A stretch of 6,705 bases of DNA from Coriobacteriia bacterium (GCA_009785705.1 WQVS01000079.1:1-6705), one strand, 5' to 3'. Positions 1-6,402 are shown, numbered from the stretch's first letter. The notes: a model not told the origin generated them from the sequence alone. Made by a program: numbers and translations.

Positions 1-548
1 GCAAAAACATCAGCGCCACTAGAATCAATAGCAACTACTGCAGGAAAATCTTTAAGTTCTAGGCGCTGCACTGCCTCTGTGCCCAGTTCTGGCCAAGCAA
101 TGACCTCACTAGCAACAACATGCTGCGCCAAAACGGCAGCCGCACCCCCTATGGCAGTGAAATAAACTGCTCCATAATCCAGTGCAGCCTGCTTGTATGC
201 TTCACTTCGCTTGCCCTTGCCTAGACTAAGTCGCAAGCCCCCTGATAGCTCATCCATAAGCTTCACTTGAGCCAAATCCATACGCTGCGCCGTCGTAGGC
301 CCAATAGACCCAAAGGGCAGCTCTGGCGTATTAGGATGTGCAGGAGTCGGACCAGCAAAGAAGACTAGCTGGTCTTTAAGTTTCTCACGCAGCTGCAAGG
401 CCTCACTATCTAAGCCGTCTGCAAGACGCTTGATAGAGGCATCGCGCAAGGTATAACAGCTGCCACTAAGCAAAACCTGCTGCCCTGCTCGCAAATTAAC
501 AAGACAGTCTGCTGCCAGGGGCAGGTTATAGGACTGAACTTCAGTCAC
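1..548 (-). CDS. Class I fumarate hydratase, beta subunit (C-terminus cut by window edge)
   Basis: This is the beta half (Fumerase_C type) of the two-subunit 4Fe-4S fumarase that interconverts fumarate and malate in the cytoplasm. Seen: 182 complete codons from GTG at 548, open to the window edge. Motifs in order are LSGSCYTLRDA (27-37), AGPTPAHP (65-72), GSIGPTTAQRMD (80-91), GKGKRS (110-115), YFTAIGGAAA (129-138), ELGTEAV (154-160) and FPAVVAIDS (168-176). These match the family up to its usual end, so probably only a few to about 20 residues are missing. From family knowledge, Arg35, Thr85/Thr86, Arg89 and Lys111 correspond to substrate-binding or catalytic positions. Start: an in-frame TGA lies five codons upstream, leaving GTG 548 as the only choice, and its G is the last base of the preceding gene's TAG, which suggests translational coupling. 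Odd: residue 39 is Ile where the family's RDxxH motif normally has His. The alpha subunit is about 3.7 kb away. A tartrate dehydratase beta subunit is the alternative, less likely given the fumarase-like GPTPAxP and GPTTA segments. Confidence 0.93.
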   Translation of the reverse strand, partial: MTEVQSYNLPLAADCLVNLRAGQQVLLSGSCYTLRDASIKRLADGLDSEALQLREKLKDQLVFFAGPTPAHPNTPELPFGSIGPTTAQRMDLAQVKLMDELSGGLRLSLGKGKRSEAYKQAALDYGAVYFTAIGGAAAVLAQHVVASEVIAWPELGTEAVQRLELKDFPAVVAIDSSGADVF

Positions 549-1015
549 TAGGGAAGCAACTCATATTGATGTGTCAGCTCCATGTATAAATCAAGAACCT
601 TTGTTGCCCACTGCTGATACACTTCCTCTTCTTCCCCACTTTGAGAAGTGGTCAGAAAGTGTAGGGACATCTGCTCTACGCCCTCTTCTGCAAGCAGGGA
701 GAAGGCTTCTCTTGAAAGGGTGGGTTGTTCAGCTTCCATGCGCTGGGAATAATCTTCAAATATTGCACGATACACAGCATCGGAGGCAGCAAGGTCATCG
801 CTAGACTCATGTGCAAACTCCGCCAAAGAGGGACGGTTAGCCTCATCGACCCCTAAGAAATCGCCAACCCAGCCACTGAAAGCCCAGAAGGCAAGCAAGA
901 TAAGTGCAACAATGCTCACAAAGGACAAAATCGCCGTTATAAGCTTTTTGCGCTTCTTCTTTTTTTGCGCTTCATTATGTTCTTGCATTGCCTTTTCTTT
1001 AGCATCGGCACTCAT
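548..1015 (-). CDS. Single-pass membrane protein of unknown function, 155 aa
   Basis: I do not recognise the family. Seen: a short hydrophilic N-terminus, a basic run KKKKRKK (18-24), one strongly hydrophobic segment at about 25-46, then an acidic tail of about 105 residues with predicted helical character and no cysteines. By the positive-inside rule the N-terminus should be cytoplasmic and the tail outside, making it a type II anchored protein rather than a cleaved secreted one. Start: ATG 1015 is chosen because GGAGG (1023-1027) sits 7 bases upstream. The reading frame is open back to a TTG at 1054, but that would bury this ribosome binding site inside the gene. It is the first gene after the hairpin that follows the ATPase, and its TAG overlaps the fumarase beta GTG by one base, so the two are probably one transcript. 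Any functional link to fumarase or to the pump is inference from position only. The gene is certainly open and well initiated; its role is unknown. Confidence 0.85.
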   Translation of the reverse strand: MSADAKEKAMQEHNEAQKKKKRKKLITAILSFVSIVALILLAFWAFSGWVGDFLGVDEANRPSLAEFAHESSDDLAASDAVYRAIFEDYSQRMEAEQPTLSREAFSLLAEEGVEQMSLHFLTTSQSGEEEEVYQQWATKVLDLYMELTHQYELLP

Positions 1016-1022
1016 AGGAATT

Positions 1023-1027
1023 CCTCC
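1023..1027 (-). promoter_or_regulatory. Shine-Dalgarno site deciding the start of the 155-aa membrane protein
   Basis: Reads GGAGG on the minus strand with a 7-base spacer to ATG 1015. It is the strongest ribosome binding site in the window and favours ATG 1015 over the upstream in-frame TTG at 1054. Confidence 0.85.
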
Positions 1028-1053
1028 AAAAATCGAATCCGTACCACATTTCA

Positions 1054-1084
1054 ATTATGCCATGAAAATAGTGGATTTCTCCAA
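1054..1084 (-). promoter_or_regulatory. Weak candidate promoter for the membrane protein and fumarase beta unit
   Basis: On the minus strand CATAAT (1059-1054) matches five of six bases of the -10 consensus. The best upstream partner is TTGGAG (1084-1079), with a long 19-base spacer. A second -10-like TATATT lies at 1103-1098 without a convincing -35. Some promoter is expected between the terminator-like hairpin and the 155-aa gene, but which element is real cannot be decided by eye. Confidence 0.35.
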
Positions 1085-1134
1085 ACAGGAACATACTAAT
1101 ATATCCCGCTACTCACAAGTGAATAAGACATAAG

Positions 1135-1182
1135 AAAGCCCCATGGCGTTTGGCAAGGCTAAGCCAATCGATACGGGGCTTT
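1135..1182 (-). terminator. Probable intrinsic terminator after the P-type ATPase
   Basis: A perfect 8-base inverted repeat, AAAGCCCC (1182-1175 on the minus strand) with GGGGCTTT (1142-1135), encloses 32 bases that hold a second small stem (TTGGC 1154-1150 with GCCAA 1167-1163). On the minus strand the outer stem ends in TTTCTTAT, a moderately T-rich tail. It begins 27 bases after the ATPase stop. The arms are near-symmetric, but there is no converging gene on the plus strand. The long branched loop and imperfect T tract reduce certainty. Confidence 0.65.
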
Positions 1183-1208
1183 ATTGCAGGACATACGGTC
1201 AAACAGAA

Positions 1209-3953
1209 TTAGCCTAGGTCTAGACCTTCTTCTGCATTTACCCCTTTTGCCTTACGGCGTGCAGCAACAATCCTGTCGAACTGAACCATAAGTTCACGCA
1301 TTGCCGTTGGCATAAGTGCAATCATCGTACCCCAGAACCACTGGTCCCAGGTAAGAGGAGACAGCTGGAAAATTCGCTGGAAGAAGGGAGATGCGATAAA
1401 CACACCAAAGAGCACAACCATACCCATTGCCAACCAGAATAGCGGCCAGTTGTCACGTACAGATTTCTTAAAGATGGACTTTGAACTACGCGCATTAAAG
1501 ATGTGCAGGATAGACGACCAACCAATAGCTAGGAAGGCCAGAGTCTGACCCAAAGGATCTGACACTCCAACTGTTCCTAAGTGATTCCAAAAGTCGCCAT
1601 ATCCAGGAATCAGGAAGGCACCGTACCAATAGCCCAACAAACCTGAGATAGTAAAGAAAACAACCTGGCGCGCTAGGAACTTCGAAATCCCGCCCCCAAA
1701 GAAGCTCTCATCCTTAGCAACCGGTTTACGGTGCATCAAGTTAGGATTTGCAGGCTCATTAGCTAGGCGCAGGCCGGGAATACCATCGCCAACAACATTA
1801 ATCAGCAGCAGCATAATCGGTGTCAGAACAAGACCCCAACCAGCAACCTGACCAATCAGCATGATGGCAACCTCTGACAAGTTACAAGCAAAGAGGAAAA
1901 GAATAACCTTCTTCACGATTCTAAATACATTACGACCTTCACGCACCGCATCAACAATGGTTGCAAAGTTATCATCGGTCAAAATCATGTCTGAGGCACC
2001 CTTTGCCACTTCAGTACCCGTGATACCCATGGCAACACCTACGTCAGCAACATTGAGCGCTGGGGCATCGTTAACCCCATCACCCGTCATTGCCACAACA
2101 GCCTCGTTTTTCTGCCAGGCTTTCACAATGCGGAGCTTGTCCTCTGGGGACACGCGCGCATAAACCGAATACTCTTTCACATGCTCTGTCAGATAGTCGT
2201 CGCTCATATCGGCAAGCTCTGCGCCGGTCACAACGCACTGACCTTCGTCTATGATATCGATTTCTTCAGCGATTGCCTTTGCCGTCATAGCATGGTCGCC
2301 TGTAATCATAACGGTACGAATTCCTGCACGCTTCGCAACCTGAACAGCATCAAGTACTTCAGGGCGTGGAGGGTCAATCAGGCCGATAAGACCGTAAAGG
2401 TCTAGGTCAGCCTCTGCCTGTTCTAAATCTTCTTCAGCCGGCAGGGTATCTAGGCGTCTTCCTGCAATAGCCAGTACACGCAAGGCCTTTGCAGCAAACT
2501 GGTCATGAACTTTACGGGCCTCTGCTAACTTTTCATTGCTGTCAGCACAGAGGGGCAGCCAATCCAGTGCACCCTTCGTCACGATAATATAGCTATCGTC
2601 ACGCTTGTCACGCATAATGACTGACATTTTCTTGCGCTCTGATGAGAAAGGAATTTCTTCAACGCGTTCATAGCTTTCACAGAAGCTATCGGCCAGCTCT
2701 TTCTTATCCAGCAACTTCATGATGCCGACTTCAGTGGCATCCCCCATAAAGGTTTTCTCGCCCTGTGCATCAACTTCAATAGTGGCATTACTTGCACGGG
2801 CAAAAGAGCGCAGCAATGACCTCTTTGACTTTTCTTCCCAGTCATCATCTGCAGCAAAAACACCATCATCACAGCCCCAAAGCTGTGTAATCGTCATCTG
2901 ATTAAGCGTTAGTGTACCTGTCTTATCACTACAGATTACCGAGGCATTACCCAAAGTTTCTACCGCAGGCAGCTTACGAATAAGTGCGTTCTTCTTAGCC
3001 ATGCGCTGAACAGCAGTAGTTAGTGTCAGGGTTACGGTCAGTGCCAGCATTTCTGGTACTGCAGCTACAGCAAGTGCAACAGCAACCAGGAGCATTTCTT
3101 CAATGGGCTCCCCACGCCAAACACCTAGAGCAAAGAGGAATACCGCAGAAGTAATGGCAACATAGGAAATGATTCTACCGAGGCCATCAAGGCGCTTTTG
3201 TAGAGGAGTCTTCGCACGCTTTCCACCCTTGAGTGATTCTGCTATGCGTCCAATCTCTGTGTTCATGCCTGTAGACACGACTACAGCCAGACCATTTCCA
3301 GCAGTGATTACGCAGCTCGAAAAGACCATGTTCAGCTGGTCTCCCGCTAGAACAGTCCCCGATATAACCTCGCCTGCGTTCTTTTCTGCAGGGACGCTCT
3401 CCCCTGTCAGGGCTGCTTCGTCAGAAAAGAGTGACGCTGATTCTATAAGACGAGCATCCGCCGGAACAACACTTCCTGTCTCTAATGCGATGATGTCGCC
3501 TGGTACCAGGTCAGCTGTGTCAATAACTAAACGCTGTCCGTCTCGTATGACGGTACAGTTAGGTGCAGTGAGCTCTTCCAATGCAGCTAGGGCACGCTCT
3601 GCTCTACCCTCTTGCGTCATAGCAAGGAAAAGATTCAGGATTACAATACCTAGAATTACTGAAGCCTTAATGTAGTCAGTGCCCTGTGTATAGGCAATGT
3701 AATAAGAAATCGCTGCTGCAAAAAGCAGGATAATAATAGAAACATCACTGAGGTGGCGAATCACCCCCATGACGAAGCCTTCCTTTTTCTCTTCCTCTAG
3801 CACGTTGCGACCATACTGCTCGCGCAGTTCTGCAACACGACTCTCTGAAAGGCCTGTTTCTGGGTTGGTCTTCAGTTTGCTTATGATTTCTTGAACAGGT
3901 GGCTCATACCACCGAATTTGCTTTTCTTCTGTTGTTAATTGTTCCTTTTCCAT
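1209..3953 (-). CDS. P2-type cation-transporting ATPase (probably Ca2+-like), 914 aa
   Basis: An ATP-driven cation pump of the plasma membrane, full length for the family. Seen in order: cation-ATPase N domain (about 14-60), M1-M2 (71-114), actuator domain with TGES (183-186), M3-M4 (261-313) with PEML at 300-303, phosphorylation site DKTGTLT with Asp343, nucleotide-binding KGA (460-462), TGD (551-553), hinge TGDGVND (623-629), and M5-M10 (about 677-892). By alignment with SERCA (family knowledge), Asn691 and Glu694 in M5, Asn719 and Asp723 in M6 and Glu301 in M4 match cation ligands. The Thr of the M6 motif is Gly722, and the M8 glutamate appears to be Ser814. This suggests an altered, perhaps single-ion, site; Ca2+ is likely but Na+, Mn2+ or Mg2+ are not excluded. 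Start: ATG 3953 follows an in-frame TAA, so no longer start exists; the purine-rich AAAGGGAG is 15 bases upstream, a long spacing. It probably has its own promoter and a terminator behind it. Confidence 0.93.
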   Translation of the reverse strand: MEKEQLTTEEKQIRWYEPPVQEIISKLKTNPETGLSESRVAELREQYGRNVLEEEKKEGFVMGVIRHLSDVSIIILLFAAAISYYIAYTQGTDYIKASVILGIVILNLFLAMTQEGRAERALAALEELTAPNCTVIRDGQRLVIDTADLVPGDIIALETGSVVPADARLIESASLFSDEAALTGESVPAEKNAGEVISGTVLAGDQLNMVFSSCVITAGNGLAVVVSTGMNTEIGRIAESLKGGKRAKTPLQKRLDGLGRIISYVAITSAVFLFALGVWRGEPIEEMLLVAVALAVAAVPEMLALTVTLTLTTAVQRMAKKNALIRKLPAVETLGNASVICSDKTGTLTLNQMTITQLWGCDDGVFAADDDWEEKSKRSLLRSFARASNATIEVDAQGEKTFMGDATEVGIMKLLDKKELADSFCESYERVEEIPFSSERKKMSVIMRDKRDDSYIIVTKGALDWLPLCADSNEKLAEARKVHDQFAAKALRVLAIAGRRLDTLPAEEDLEQAEADLDLYGLIGLIDPPRPEVLDAVQVAKRAGIRTVMITGDHAMTAKAIAEEIDIIDEGQCVVTGAELADMSDDYLTEHVKEYSVYARVSPEDKLRIVKAWQKNEAVVAMTGDGVNDAPALNVADVGVAMGITGTEVAKGASDMILTDDNFATIVDAVREGRNVFRIVKKVILFLFACNLSEVAIMLIGQVAGWGLVLTPIMLLLINVVGDGIPGLRLANEPANPNLMHRKPVAKDESFFGGGISKFLARQVVFFTISGLLGYWYGAFLIPGYGDFWNHLGTVGVSDPLGQTLAFLAIGWSSILHIFNARSSKSIFKKSVRDNWPLFWLAMGMVVLFGVFIASPFFQRIFQLSPLTWDQWFWGTMIALMPTAMRELMVQFDRIVAARRKAKGVNAEEGLDLG

Positions 3954-4006
3954 GGAATAGGTTTCTCGCTCCCTTTCATGTTATTGGTTTTGTGAGGTCA
4001 TAAAGA

Positions 4007-4069
4007 AATTCTGTCTTCATAACAACTACTCGCCACACACGACAAACAACCTGCCAAACATACAGAATT
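4007..4069 (-). other. Inverted repeat in the ATPase leader
   Basis: AATTCTGT (4069-4062 on the minus strand) and ACAGAATT (4014-4007) form a perfect 8-base inverted repeat around a 47-base loop, between the candidate promoter and the ATPase start. In the transcript this would fold most of the 5' leader into a stem-loop ending about 53 bases before the ATG. No known riboswitch was recognised. Confidence 0.35.
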
Positions 4070-4077
4070 ACTAAGCT

Positions 4078-4106
4078 ATTATTGCAGACACAAGTAGGCG
4101 AATCAA
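4078..4106 (-). promoter_or_regulatory. Candidate sigma-70-type promoter for the ATPase
   Basis: On the minus strand, -35 TTGATT (4106-4101; 4/6) and -10 AATAAT (4083-4078; 5/6) are separated by exactly 17 bases. Transcription would begin near 4071, giving a leader of about 118 bases. It is the best-spaced promoter match I found in the 290-base gap upstream of the pump, and it would make the pump independent of the malic enzyme-fumarase alpha operon. Confidence 0.5.
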
Positions 4107-4243
4107 GAAAAACAAGTGTAGAAGACGGGTAAAGGGTGACTATTTTTTCCACACATCCTATCCACTAACACACAGGAAATTTCTTCCAGGAAATCTGTTC
4201 GCCTCAAAATCCGAGAGCAGCCAGAGAGCAGCTTAGTGACCAA
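4107..4243. other. Non-coding gap after fumarase alpha, with short repeats
   Basis: This is the remainder of the 290-base gap between the fumarase alpha stop and the ATPase. It contains GAGAGCAGC twice (4213-4221 and 4224-4232, 11-base period) and CAGGAAAT twice (4173-4180 and 4187-4194). The second of these forms a small palindrome ATTTC-6-GAAAT (4179-4194). No convincing intrinsic terminator, small gene or RNA was seen. The repeats could be regulator-binding sites or chance. Confidence 0.4.
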
Positions 4244-5155
4244 TTAGCACACAGTAATAACGCTGCTGCGGCTGCGCAAAGAATGGCAGCACAGGTTGAT
4301 TGCTGCAGGTAGTGAGGCTATGTGGCTGGGTGCCGTCTCTATATGTACGGCTAATGCCGTGGTCTTACCACCTAGCCCTGCAGGACCTATGTTTGTTGTG
4401 TTTACTTGTTGCAAAATACGCTGTTCAAGCCCTGCTGTCATATCAGAACTTGCTGCCTGGTCTACTGTCTGGTTCAGAGGACGCAGTAATGCACGCTTTG
4501 AGAGACCTGCAACTTTGTCGAAGGTTCCCCCAATGCCGATACCAATGATAAGTGGCGGACAAGCATTGCTGGCCTTTTCACGCACAAGGTCTAGTACCAG
4601 CTGGACAATCTCTTCTTCCCCGCTGCCGGGAGACAACATCGTAAGTGCACTGGCATTATCAGAGCCTGCACCTTTCAACATCGTATGAACGCTCAAACTA
4701 TAGTCAGACTCATCGCCCGCTTCAGCCAGCGAGACAATATCTACAAAAGCTGGTGTATTAGTACCAGGATTGCCGCGATTGCTCAGGGCATCACGAACAG
4801 TCGAAGCACGTAAGCAGTGTTGCGCGAAACTGTCTGCAACCACTGCATCGAGGGCACCTTGCAAACCACGTAAATCGACCTGCAGCTGTACGCCTATCTC
4901 AAGCAGCACCCAGACCGTGCCTGTGTCCTGACAAAGGGGTACACCCGTATCAGCAGCAAGTCTAGCGTTTTCTACTAGCATCTCTAGGGTCTTTGCTGCC
5001 TGTGGACAACTCTCCTGCTGCTGTGCGCTCCTCAAGGCCGCCAGCACATCAGGGCGCAACTCTGACGCAATACTGTTCAGTTGAGACTGGACAAGCTCTG
5101 CTATTTGACGCGTGCTGATGAGCTGCTCTGACGAACTGCCAGAATCGAAAATCAT
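4244..5155 (-). CDS. Class I fumarate hydratase, alpha subunit, 303 aa
   Basis: The 4Fe-4S-binding half of a two-subunit, oxygen-sensitive fumarase acting in the cytoplasm (Fumerase family, equivalent to the N-terminal part of E. coli FumA). Seen: VPLCQDTGTVWV (72-83), NRGNPGTNTPAFVDI (126-140), HTMLKGAGSDNASAL (157-171), NACPPLIIGIGIGGTFDK (197-214), IGPAGLGGKTTALAV (256-270), SHIASLPAAINLCCH (277-291). From family knowledge Cys75, Cys199 and Cys290 should be the three cluster ligands, Gln76-Asp77 line the active site and His278 is the conserved catalytic-region histidine; all are present. Length is normal. Start ATG 5155 overlaps the malic enzyme stop by four bases (ATGA), with AAAGG (5163-5167) seven bases upstream, so translation is probably coupled. 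No beta subunit follows directly; the only one in the window is at 548-1. A tartrate dehydratase alpha subunit is a less likely alternative, since the malic enzyme partner favours fumarase. Confidence 0.94.
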   Translation of the reverse strand: MIFDSGSSSEQLISTRQIAELVQSQLNSIASELRPDVLAALRSAQQQESCPQAAKTLEMLVENARLAADTGVPLCQDTGTVWVLLEIGVQLQVDLRGLQGALDAVVADSFAQHCLRASTVRDALSNRGNPGTNTPAFVDIVSLAEAGDESDYSLSVHTMLKGAGSDNASALTMLSPGSGEEEIVQLVLDLVREKASNACPPLIIGIGIGGTFDKVAGLSKRALLRPLNQTVDQAASSDMTAGLEQRILQQVNTTNIGPAGLGGKTTALAVHIETAPSHIASLPAAINLCCHSLRSRSSVITVC

Positions 5156-6390
5156 GTGATGACCTTTGCTATTGCCTGGGCTAGCCCTTCGTCAAAAATT
5201 GAAGGGATTACCTTTTCTGCTGTGGGACTCTCCACAAAGTCTGCCAAAGCCTTTGCAGCCTTCATTTTGTGTTCTTCTGTTATCTGAGCAACCCCATTAT
5301 CCAAGGCCCCCCTGAAGATGCCTGGAAACGCCAGTGCATTGTTTACCTGATTAGGGAAGTCGCTGCGTCCCGTACAGATAACCGCCGCACCTGCCATGGC
5401 CGCCTCATCAGGATAGATTTCTGGAATAGGGTTTGACAGTGCCATAACTATGGAATCTGGCGCCATGCTACGCACCATATCCACAGTCACCAATCCAGGA
5501 GCAGATACGCCAATAAACACATCTGCATCACACATTACATCTTCCAAACTGGGAGGAGTAAAAGCGTCCCTACCAGCATCCCCAGTAACATCCGCGGTAG
5601 CAGCAGACCCATCATCCATCGATGTTCCCAATGGAAACTCTCTGCAAGGCGCATCTTCCAAAATACCCTCTTCCAGCAAGCTACGTTTTGCGGCATTCAA
5701 AGACTTGTCTGCCAAAGTCAGCGCACCCCCGCGCCCTGTGCCCACTATACGCACCCCAGGGGCATATTCTTTAACGAGTCGTGCAATGGCCGTTCCTGCA
5801 GCGCCTATGCCCGCAATGACAATATTCAGGGCATTAATATCCTTGCCTGTCACCTTGCAGGCATTTATTAGGGCAGCAAGCACCACAACAGCCGTGCCAT
5901 GCTGGTCGTCATGAAATACAGGAATGGGCAGGGTTTCACGCAGCCTATCTTCTATCTCGAAGCATTGAGGGGCAGCAAAATCCTCTAAGTTAATCGCACC
6001 AAAGCTAGGCGCAATGCGCTGAATAGTCTCAATGATTTCCTCTGTCGATTCACAGTCCAGCACTATAGGAACCGAATCCAGGTCAGCAAAATACTTAAAC
6101 AGCAGAGCCTTGCCCTCCATAACAGGAAGGGAGGCCGCAGGGCCAATGTCACCCAGACCCAATACGGCAGAGCCATCACTAATCACGGCTACAAGATTGC
6201 GCGTCCAGGTAAATTCACGCAGACGGCTAGGGTCATCTGCAATAAGTGAGGATATGTGTCCCACTCCTGGTGTGTAGTAGGCGGAAAGCTCATGGCGCGT
6301 TACCTCACCCTTATGGCGCAGGCTTGTTCCCAGCTTGCCCTGATTGTCGCGATGTAGCTCTTCTGCTAGCTGATTGTAGTCTACTGTCAC
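5152..6390 (-). CDS. NAD(P)-dependent malic enzyme, 412 aa
   Basis: Oxidative decarboxylation of malate to pyruvate and CO2 with reduction of NAD(P), in the cytoplasm. Seen: YYTPGVG (38-44) with the catalytic-type Tyr39; LGLGDIGP (77-84) and MEGKALLFKYFADLD (91-105) with Lys94; NLEDFAAPQ (134-142) and FHDDQHGTA (159-167), carrying metal ligands Glu136, Asp137 and Asp162; Rossmann GIGAAG (194-199); GVSAPG (294-299); ALSNPIPEI (317-325); NQVNNALAFPG (347-357). This is the short bacterial form without a phosphotransacetylase domain. After the second Rossmann strand the sequence is GTGRGG (217-222), with Arg220 and no acidic residue, which hints at NADP+ (inference). Odd: the stretch at about 245-278 is longer than usual. 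Start: GTG 6390 is the first start after an in-frame TAG 18 bases upstream, with GGAG (6399-6402) eight bases away. It overlaps the fumarase alpha gene by ATGA, so the two act as one malate-handling operon. Confidence 0.95.
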   Translation of the reverse strand: MTVDYNQLAEELHRDNQGKLGTSLRHKGEVTRHELSAYYTPGVGHISSLIADDPSRLREFTWTRNLVAVISDGSAVLGLGDIGPAASLPVMEGKALLFKYFADLDSVPIVLDCESTEEIIETIQRIAPSFGAINLEDFAAPQCFEIEDRLRETLPIPVFHDDQHGTAVVVLAALINACKVTGKDINALNIVIAGIGAAGTAIARLVKEYAPGVRIVGTGRGGALTLADKSLNAAKRSLLEEGILEDAPCREFPLGTSMDDGSAATADVTGDAGRDAFTPPSLEDVMCDADVFIGVSAPGLVTVDMVRSMAPDSIVMALSNPIPEIYPDEAAMAGAAVICTGRSDFPNQVNNALAFPGIFRGALDNGVAQITEEHKMKAAKALADFVESPTAEKVIPSIFDEGLAQAIAKVIT

Positions 6391-6398
6391 GCTTTGGT

Positions 6399-6402
6399 CT
6401 CC
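6399..6402 (-). promoter_or_regulatory. Shine-Dalgarno site for the malic enzyme GTG start
   Basis: Reads GGAG on the minus strand, 8 bases before GTG 6390. Together with the in-frame TAG just upstream it fixes this non-ATG start. Confidence 0.7.

Noticed and set aside
1016..1054. Extended start (TTG 1054) for the membrane protein, giving 168 aa
   Set aside because: The strong GGAGG at 1023-1027, seven bases before ATG 1015, makes the shorter 155-aa form far more likely.
1322..1525. 67-codon minus-strand frame inside the ATPase
   Set aside because: Out of frame within the conserved C-terminal membrane region of the pump, with no ribosome binding site or family match.
3935..3979. 14-codon leader reading frame overlapping the ATPase start (ATG 3979)
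   Set aside because: No ribosome binding site precedes its ATG and the peptide has no attenuator features such as codon runs; probably chance.
4107..4150. Possible terminator after fumarase alpha near the T-rich stretch at 4141-4148
   Set aside because: The T run is on the plus strand and no stable stem precedes a T tract on the coding strand.
4141..4172. DnaA-box-like sequences (TTTCCACAC, CTATCCACT)
   Set aside because: None matches TTATCCACA closely and there is no AT-rich unwinding region or origin-associated gene nearby.
1209..4243. ATPase as a recently inserted mobile segment between the fumarase genes
   Set aside because: No transposase, terminal inverted repeats or target-site duplications were seen, and composition is like the neighbours; the split order is real but its mechanism is not visible.
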